Shown here: piece after piece, positions 58,153-64,000 of the stretch
Numbering within the stretch: the first letter of the stretch is position 1
Layout of the letters: the number at the start of each line of letters is the position of its first letter
Source: Rhodococcus oxybenzonivorans
Lineage (GTDB): Bacteria > Actinomycetota > Actinomycetes > Mycobacteriales > Mycobacteriaceae
Length of the DNA stretch: 64,000 bases
NCBI RefSeq assembly: GCF_003130705.1
Contig: NZ_CP021354.1
Span: forward strand, 1,922,001-1,986,000
Direction: 5' to 3'
Translations under genes and position numbers: made by a program
Notes under the pieces: model-generated
What the model saw: the letters and a program-made list of their open reading frames with translations, nothing else
The model's database searches: none
What the model was told of the DNA's origin: nothing

Positions 58153-61100
58153 TCAGTCGAGAGTGACAATGCTCCCGGGCTCCAGTGTGGCAACCTGATC
58201 GCGGCAGACTATCTCGATCGGTCGCTGGTTGCCGGCCGCTGCGCTCACCTGGACCTTTCTGCCGGTGACGGTCAGCCAGAGTTGGAGTCCTCGGTACACG
58301 ATGGGAAACTCCAGTGCGCCGAGTTCCTCCGGCCATTGCGGGCCGAATACCAAACGATCCCCGCGGGTTTCGAGTCCGGTGAAGCACCGCTGGAGCAGGT
58401 CGACGCTCCCCGCCATCGCGGCGAGGTGTATGCCCTCGGCCGTCGTACCGCCCTGGATGTCGGCGATGTCGGAGGCGAGTACCCGTTCGAAGTACTCCAG
58501 GGCGTTGTCGCGGTTGGCGCGCGCGAGAACCCAGGAATGCACCACCGCACTCAGAGTCGAACCGTGTGAGGTGCGGGCAAGGTAGTAGTCGACCGTCCGC
58601 GGAATGGCCTCGGGTTCGAGGTGATAGCCGAGTCCGCCGAACAGGTCCCGCAACTCATCGGCGGACAGTAAGTAGAAGAGCATCAACACATCGGCCTGTT
58701 TGGAGGCGCGGTAGCGGTTGACGTCGTCGTCTTCGGCCTCGAGGATCCGGTCGAGCCGTTGAATGTTGCCGTAGCGCTCGCGGTAGGCATCCCAGTCGAG
58801 TTCGGCGAGGTTGTCGTACCCCTCGAACTGGCTGATCACCTGATCATGGAACGGCACGAACATTCGGCGGCTCACGTCTTCCCACCGTGCCATTTCCTGC
58901 GCGTCCACCGCCAGGTTCTCGACCAGGTCGACCCGGTCCGGCGACGCAAGCGCGTCGAGAGCCTCGAGAGTGCGCAGGATGACCCACACCGCCATCACGT
59001 TGGTGTAGGCGTTGTTGTCGATTCCACCGAATGGTGATCCCGGGTAGCCGGAGTGGAACTCGTCGGGCCCCATGACCCCGCTGATGACATACCGGCCCCG
59101 CACCCGGTCGTAGGTGGCGAGACTGGCGAAGAACCGTGCGATCTCGACCAGCAATTCGGCCCCGCACTCGGTGAGAAACTCCAGGTCGCCGGTCACCTGG
59201 TAGTACTGCCAGACGTTGTAGGCGATCGCTACCCCGATGTGGTGCTGGCGCCAGCTCGGGTCCGGCAGCCACCGCCCCGACGCCGGATTGAGATGGAGCT
59301 GCTGGCTCTCCTCCCGGCCGTCGCTGCCCGATTGCCAGGGAAACATTGCACCCCGGTAGCCGGCCGCTCTCGCGGCGCGCCGGGCCTCGGGGAGCCGGCG
59401 GTACCGGTAGCGCAGCAGCGACCGGGTGAGGGAGGGAACCCGCATGTTCAATACAGGGAAGACGAACAATTCGTCCCAGAAGATGTGCCCGCGGTAGGCC
59501 TCACCGTGCAGTCCCCGGGCCGGCACCCCCACATCGAGGTCGGCGGTGTTCCGGGAGACCGTCTGCAGCAGGTGCAGGAGATGGACGTGCACGATACGGG
59601 AGGCGTCCTCGTAGCCCTGCAGTTCGATTCCCACCCTGTCCCACAGGTGTTCCCATGCCAGGACGTGGCCGTCGAGCACCTCGTCGAAGCGGCCGAGTTC
59701 CGCGAGCGGGCGTGCAGCTTCGTCCGCGGGATGTGACACCGCATGATCACGGCCCGTGAAGACCGTGACCATCTTCTCGAGCGTGACTGATTCTCCCGGG
59801 GCCATCTCGACGGCGATGTCGTGCCCAATGTGCCTGTCATCGGCGAACAGCTGGTAGCGGCAGTCAGCTCTCTCGGTATTGCGCCACAATTGGTTTCGGG
59901 CGGCCATCGCCACAGGTATTCCGGACTGTCCGGTGTGCATCGACAACAGTACGGAGTCGTCCGTCAGCTCAGTGGCGCGCAGTGGAGTGAGGTGGTCGCT
60001 GGCCAGTTCGCGGTAACGCTCGACGAGGGTGTTACCCACCGAACCGTCGAGCACCGACCGGATTTCGAGCTGCCCCGACCAGTCATCTGCCACGATCGTC
60101 GTCTGCAGCGCACACACGTGGGGCAGGTGCATCGCGACGAAGCGCCGCTGGACCACCGAGGTGGTGCGGCCCGCCTCGTCGCGATAACGCCATCGCCGGG
60201 TGAGGACGGCACGGCGCACATTGAGATATTGGCGGTAGTCGAGGAGTTCGGCCGCATCGATGTCGAACCACGGCGCGCCGTCGATACGGAAGGTGGTCGC
60301 AAGCCAATTCGGCGCATTGACCAGACTTTCATTGACGATGGTCATTCCGGACCGTTCGTCGCTGAGCCGGTTGTAGACGCCGGCGAGGTAGGTGCCCGGA
60401 TAGTGCACGGCGCCGGCACCGGACTCGGGTGCGCACCCGCGGGTGGCGAAGTACCCGTTTCCGACGGTGCAGAGCGCCTCACGCAGTTTCTCGGCAGTCG
60501 GGTCGTATCCGTCGAAGAACAGGATCCAGGCGTCCGCCCGCGAGACCGTTTTCGGATCCCGCGCGAGTAGGTCGGCCAATCGCTGCAGCAGCTCGCACAC
60601 CTGTGCGGGTCCATCTACCGCGAACCCGGCTGCAGACCGTCGATCGCCCGCCTCCTCGCTGCGAACCACGATTCCCACCCCGGTGGTCGCCACGGCGTCG
60701 AAAGCGTCCTCGTCGGTGAGGTCGTCGCCGACGTACAGGGGAAGCAGTTGCGTCGAATCGAGGACGTGTCCGAGAATCCACTCCAATGCCCGGCCTTTGT
60801 CCCAGCGGATGTCGGGACGTAGTTCGATGACCATGCGGCCCGCTGCGACGCGCAGACCATCAACACCGTGTGCGGCCTCGTACACTGCCGCGATCACCTC
60901 GTCGACGCGGGCCGCGGCGACGTTGCGGTAGTGGACTGTCACCCCGAACCGCTTGTATTCCACCAGGACACCGGGAATTCCGTGGAGCTGTTCCTCGACG
61001 AGTCGTCCAGTCTGCGCGAGCAGACTCACCGCGGTGAGCGCCTCGGCATTCTCGTAGTGCTCCCCGTCCGGCCCGCTCAGTTCGAAACCGTGGCTGCCCG

Positions 61101-61788
61101 CGTACCAGATCCCCTCCATGCCGATGCGCGACCGGACGTCCTCGAGATCGCGGCCGCTGATCACGGCCACGGGACACTCGCGGGCCAGTCGGGCCAGTTG
61201 CGCTGCGGCGCCGTCGACGAGGACCGCCGCGGACGGGTCGCTGACGATATCGGCGAGGGTGCCGTCGAAATCGAGGAAGACCGCGGGCCGCCGGATACGC
61301 AAATGTGCGGTGAGTTCGTGCCGGGAGGTCATCGCGTCGGGGATCTGCGACAGGGGACGATCCCCCTGGCGGATCGTGATGTCCGCCGGGTCGGTCACCA
61401 CATGGTCGGCACCCCAGGAATCCTTTTCCGGGCCGATCCCTACCACCAAGGCGAACCCGCTCCGCTCAGCTGCTGTCGCAGCCGCTTCCGAACGAGTGAT
61501 TACGACTGATGCGGCGGGCTGGGTTCCGAGCCGGTGTGCGGCCTCGGCCGGCGCCACACCACCGATCCGGACAGGAAACAAGTCGGCGATTCCGGCGTCC
61601 TCGATTGCCGGCTTCACATCGCCGCTCGGGGAGAACACGGCCGTGTCGATGCCCAGCGCACGCAGCCGGCGCACCAGCATGACGGTGGAATCGACGGTCG
61701 CGGGCTTCCCGGACCTGGTGTCGACAACCACACCGAGGTCGAAGAGGACGGCGCCGTGCCGGCGCAGATCGATCACAGGTCCGGCCAT
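58153..61788 (-). CDS. otsB1: OtsB1-like fusion: HAD domain, trehalose phosphatase and GH65 phosphorylase-like
   Basis: 1211 aa from the ATG at 61788; frame is open further upstream. Residues 1-150 are a HAD-like domain whose first motif is degenerate (FDLGVVVDT, with the usual second Asp displaced), so it is probably inactive. Residues ~165-410 are a trehalose-6-phosphatase with Asp173/Asp175 in FLDFDGTLADIV, VISGRDLEDV and YVGDDLTDEDAF. Residues ~430-1205 are a GH65 domain (maltose/trehalose-phosphorylase type) with the catalytic Glu in VMGPDEFHSGYPG. This is the architecture of M. tuberculosis OtsB1 (Rv2006), a DosR-regulon protein. It would act on trehalose or related disaccharides in dormancy. 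Confidence 0.88.
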   Translation of the reverse strand: MAGPVIDLRRHGAVLFDLGVVVDTRSGKPATVDSTVMLVRRLRALGIDTAVFSPSGDVKPAIEDAGIADLFPVRIGGVAPAEAAHRLGTQPAASVVITRSEAAATAAERSGFALVVGIGPEKDSWGADHVVTDPADITIRQGDRPLSQIPDAMTSRHELTAHLRIRRPAVFLDFDGTLADIVSDPSAAVLVDGAAAQLARLARECPVAVISGRDLEDVRSRIGMEGIWYAGSHGFELSGPDGEHYENAEALTAVSLLAQTGRLVEEQLHGIPGVLVEYKRFGVTVHYRNVAAARVDEVIAAVYEAAHGVDGLRVAAGRMVIELRPDIRWDKGRALEWILGHVLDSTQLLPLYVGDDLTDEDAFDAVATTGVGIVVRSEEAGDRRSAAGFAVDGPAQVCELLQRLADLLARDPKTVSRADAWILFFDGYDPTAEKLREALCTVGNGYFATRGCAPESGAGAVHYPGTYLAGVYNRLSDERSGMTIVNESLVNAPNWLATTFRIDGAPWFDIDAAELLDYRQYLNVRRAVLTRRWRYRDEAGRTTSVVQRRFVAMHLPHVCALQTTIVADDWSGQLEIRSVLDGSVGNTLVERYRELASDHLTPLRATELTDDSVLLSMHTGQSGIPVAMAARNQLWRNTERADCRYQLFADDRHIGHDIAVEMAPGESVTLEKMVTVFTGRDHAVSHPADEAARPLAELGRFDEVLDGHVLAWEHLWDRVGIELQGYEDASRIVHVHLLHLLQTVSRNTADLDVGVPARGLHGEAYRGHIFWDELFVFPVLNMRVPSLTRSLLRYRYRRLPEARRAARAAGYRGAMFPWQSGSDGREESQQLHLNPASGRWLPDPSWRQHHIGVAIAYNVWQYYQVTGDLEFLTECGAELLVEIARFFASLATYDRVRGRYVISGVMGPDEFHSGYPGSPFGGIDNNAYTNVMAVWVILRTLEALDALASPDRVDLVENLAVDAQEMARWEDVSRRMFVPFHDQVISQFEGYDNLAELDWDAYRERYGNIQRLDRILEAEDDDVNRYRASKQADVLMLFYLLSADELRDLFGGLGYHLEPEAIPRTVDYYLARTSHGSTLSAVVHSWVLARANRDNALEYFERVLASDIADIQGGTTAEGIHLAAMAGSVDLLQRCFTGLETRGDRLVFGPQWPEELGALEFPIVYRGLQLWLTVTGRKVQVSAAAGNQRPIEIVCRDQVATLEPGSIVTLD

Positions 61789-61872
61789 GGGTTCAGCTTT
61801 CGCGTTGTGCAGAGCTGTCCGGGTGCTTGTCGAGTGGGGTCCAGAGTACGTCGAACTATCGGGTGTGACCAT

Positions 61873-61887
61873 GTGACCAATGGCCCT
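61873..61887. promoter_or_regulatory. Candidate DevR (DosR) box
   Basis: GTGACCAATGGCCCT fits the mycobacterial DosR consensus GGGACTTNNGKCCCT at 12 of 15 positions (the two N counted as matches). It lies in the 160 bp between the divergent starts of the OtsB1-like gene (61788) and the DUF4389 gene (61949), so it could activate both. The match is by eye and the flanking bases are less well conserved. Confidence 0.5.
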
Positions 61888-61948
61888 CACGTCGGGGCCG
61901 GCGCGCCACCACACTGAGGTACAGGACTCATGATCCCGGAGGCGGACA

Positions 61949-63463
61949 GTGAAACCAGGAAGAATCGTGGCGCTCGTCATCGGATGTCTGTGTGCTTTGC
62001 TCGGGTTCGCCCTTCTGAGCGCTGCAGTGTTTCTCGGGTGGGCATACTTCACACAGAACGACGACGGTCATTTCACCTCACCCACCCAGAGGTATCAGTC
62101 GTCCGCGAACGCCCTGGTGTCGGAGCGGATCGACCTTTTCGAGGAAGCCGACCTTCCCCAGGGCTTCAGCACCGAGGATCTCGGCCGGGTGTTGCTGCGC
62201 GTCACCTCGGACCCGTCGAACCGGGAGATCTTCGTCGGAATCGGCCCGCGTGAGGCGGTGGAAGGCTATCTCTCCGGTGTCGCTCGGACCGAGGTGACGG
62301 AGGTCGAATTCGGCCCCTTCCAGCCGAGCTACCGTCAGATCGCCGGTGACCGGCAACCGGAAACCCCCTCGGCGCAAACGTTCTGGTCCGTCTCGTCCAC
62401 CGGAGCCGGCACTCAGGAGGTGCAATGGGATCTTCAGCGCGGGTCCTGGACCGCTGTGGTGATGAACGCCGACGGCCGTCCCGGCGTCTCGGTCGATATC
62501 CAGGCCGGTGCACGGCTCGACTTCCTCGGTCCGCTCGCGCTCGGTGTGCTCCTCGCCGCCGTGGTGATGCTCGTCGTGGGCATACCACTTGTGGTGGTCG
62601 GAGCGCTCGGGCTCGGCCGGCACGGTCCACCCCAACCGCATTGGCCGGTGCAAACGAGTGGAATCGGCGCGGCGTCCGCCCCCACCACACCGTCGACCGC
62701 AGACACACCCGCGCCGTCGAAGCCCTATCCCGCGCACCTTCGAGGTGATCTCGACCAGCCGCTGTCACGGTGGTTGTGGCTGGTCAAGTGGTTGCTCGCG
62801 ATTCCGCACTACGTGGTGTTGGTCTTCCTCGGTCTGGGCTTGTTCGTGACCACGGTGGTGGCAGGATTCGCGATTCTCTTCACGGGGCGGTATCCGCGGG
62901 GGTTGTTCGACTTCAACGTCGGAGTTCTGCGTTGGCTCTGGCGTGTGCAGTTCTACACCTACTCCGCGCTGGGCACCGACCGGTATCCGCCCTTCACGCT
63001 GGCGCGCACCGACTACCCGGCTGACTTCGATGTCGAGTATCCCGAGCGACTCTCCCGCGGTCTGGTCCTGGTGAAGTGGTGGCTGCTGGCGATACCCCAC
63101 TACCTGATTCTGGCCGTGCTCGCCGGGGGTTGGTTCGGCGGCTGGCGGTTCGGAGTCACCAGCGGCGACGACAGAGTCCCCGGGCAGCCCTGGCTGTTCG
63201 GTTCGCTGCTCGGTGTCCTCATCCTGGTCGCGGCGATCATCATCTTGTTCACCGGCCGCTATCCCCGTCCGCTCTTCGACTTCGTCATGGGTATCAACCG
63301 CTGGGTCTACCGAGTCCTCGCCTATGTCGCGCTCCTGCGTGACGAGTATCCACCCTTCCGATTCGATCAGGGGCCACGCGAACCCCACGAACACACCCCG
63401 CCACCAGGCCCGGCACCGGATGACCTGCCGGCTGCCGGTCACCCTCAGGAGTCGACCCGATGA
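61949..63463 (+). CDS. DUF4389 domain membrane protein
   Basis: 504 aa from the GTG at 61949, with GGAGG upstream. The N-terminal membrane anchor (10-34) is followed by an extracytoplasmic beta-rich region (~50-190), a second span (~192-220) and a Pro-rich linker. Two DUF4389 repeats at about 270-355 and 370-470 each contain an RWLW/VKWWLLAIPHY and LFTGRYPR(G/P)LFDF pattern, with several membrane helices. Function is unknown. Located beside the dormancy genes, and sharing the candidate DevR box with the OtsB1-like gene, it may be part of that regulon. The flavodoxin-fold gene overlaps its stop. Confidence 0.85.
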   Translation: MKPGRIVALVIGCLCALLGFALLSAAVFLGWAYFTQNDDGHFTSPTQRYQSSANALVSERIDLFEEADLPQGFSTEDLGRVLLRVTSDPSNREIFVGIGPREAVEGYLSGVARTEVTEVEFGPFQPSYRQIAGDRQPETPSAQTFWSVSSTGAGTQEVQWDLQRGSWTAVVMNADGRPGVSVDIQAGARLDFLGPLALGVLLAAVVMLVVGIPLVVVGALGLGRHGPPQPHWPVQTSGIGAASAPTTPSTADTPAPSKPYPAHLRGDLDQPLSRWLWLVKWLLAIPHYVVLVFLGLGLFVTTVVAGFAILFTGRYPRGLFDFNVGVLRWLWRVQFYTYSALGTDRYPPFTLARTDYPADFDVEYPERLSRGLVLVKWWLLAIPHYLILAVLAGGWFGGWRFGVTSGDDRVPGQPWLFGSLLGVLILVAAIIILFTGRYPRPLFDFVMGINRWVYRVLAYVALLRDEYPPFRFDQGPREPHEHTPPPGPAPDDLPAAGHPQESTR

Positions 63464-63996
63464 CTGTCTTGGTGGGTTACGCGACCGCGAGGGGATCGAC
63501 CCGAGGGGTGGCCGAGCGCATTGCCGCGCAGCTCGAATGCGCAGGTGAGCAAGTGGACGTACAGCCGTTGAGCGACATCACCTCGGTGCGCGAATACGAG
63601 ACGTTCGTTGTCGGGAGCGCCATCCACAGTGGTCAGTGGCTTCCCGAAGCGGCGGCCGCCATCGGGCGACTCCGCCCGCAACTCGCCGGCCGAGCGCTGT
63701 GGGCGTACTCCGTGTCCTCGGTGGGGGCGACCAGCACGATCCTGTCGAACCGGGTGGCGTCCTATCTTCGCCGGGTCACCCCTGAACCGCGCGTGGTGCA
63801 GCACTTGCGGGAGGCCGCGGATGTTCGCGGCCACCGCTTCTTCGCCGGAGCCATCGGCCCCGGTGACTGGCCGGGCTTCGGTCGGGTGCTCTTCCGGCTG
63901 ATGGGTGGGCATTACGGCGATGCCCGCGACTGGGCAGACATCGATCAGTGGGCGGAGTCTATCCATCACCGGGATGCCCAGGTGCGCGGCGAATGA
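63460..63996 (+). CDS. Flavodoxin-fold protein (HemG/protoporphyrinogen-oxidase-like)
   Basis: 178 aa from the ATG overlapping the DUF4389 stop. A short-chain flavodoxin domain: VLVGYATARGSTRGVAERIAAQL as the FMN phosphate loop, FVVGSAIHSGQWLPEAA, and LWAYSVSSVG in the middle. Closest in pattern to HemG-type menaquinone-dependent oxidases and MioC-like proteins. Coupled to the DUF4389 protein, it may move electrons at the membrane under low oxygen. It is complete, ending 4 bp before the window edge. Confidence 0.82.
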   Translation: MTVLVGYATARGSTRGVAERIAAQLECAGEQVDVQPLSDITSVREYETFVVGSAIHSGQWLPEAAAAIGRLRPQLAGRALWAYSVSSVGATSTILSNRVASYLRRVTPEPRVVQHLREAADVRGHRFFAGAIGPGDWPGFGRVLFRLMGGHYGDARDWADIDQWAESIHHRDAQVRGE

Positions 63997-64000
63997 CAGC

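Overview
The window looks like the chromosome of a Rhodococcus-type actinobacterium, probably from the R. opacus / R. jostii side of the genus. The evidence is high G+C, many GTG and some TTG starts, dense 4-nt start/stop overlaps, a WhiB protein, a PknB-type kinase, a WS/DGAT storage-lipid acyltransferase, WXG100-like secretion substrates, and a DevR/DevS two-component system beside an OtsB1-like trehalose enzyme. This assignment comes from gene families read by eye; no search was run.

Layout. 1-9.0 kb: a secreted NlpC/P60 hydrolase with an unusual inverted repeat in its leader, a GMC oxidoreductase/aldehyde dehydrogenase pair with a divergent PucR regulator, a membrane-BAAT hydrolase fusion and a glutamine-synthetase-like ligase. 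9.1-14.1 kb: a three-gene WXG/lipoprotein operon, a MaoC hydratase, a small secreted protein and a VOC protein. 14.3-26.7 kb: an eleven-gene collinear biosynthetic cluster (below). 26.7-41.9 kb: an SDR gene behind two perfect TetR-type operators, a PadR/DUF1707 divergon, a sulfatase-antiporter-DASS locus, stress proteins, an NhaA-DsbA fusion, a PknB-like kinase, WhiB and an amphi-Trp protein. 41.9-45.5 kb: a decayed IS607-like element inserted in a class II glutamine amidotransferase gene, whose two remnants flank it. 45.6-53.6 kb: DUF2252, a DHA2 exporter, GerW-like and pRiA4b-ORF3 proteins, a lipoprotein, a DinB polymerase and a frameshifted conserved gene. 53.6-64.0 kb: a dormancy-type locus with WS/DGAT, DevR, a PNPOx-fold protein, DevS, an OtsB1-like enzyme, a DUF4389 membrane protein and a flavodoxin-fold protein.

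The most interesting system is the cluster at 14335-26665. Its genes encode a 2-oxoglutarate/Fe(II) dioxygenase (HxE type), an AurF-like di-iron N-oxygenase, a KamA-like radical-SAM aminomutase in which the lysine-selecting aspartates appear replaced, a dipeptide-epimerase/GNAT fusion, an Ldh2-type reductase, an ATP-grasp ligase, a FemAB/BioF2-like acyltransferase, a class IV aminotransferase, a protein of unknown family, an MFS exporter and a second ATP-grasp ligase. Nine consecutive junctions are 4-nt overlaps and the tenth is 4 bp, so this is almost certainly one transcript. The simplest reading is a ribosome- and NRPS-independent pathway to a small modified peptide containing a beta-amino acid and an N-oxidised group, which is then exported. 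The product is unknown to me.

Three conserved genes are broken by apparent single-base shifts: the amidotransferase remnant, tnpB and a DUF6544-like gene. They should be checked against raw reads before biological meaning is assigned.
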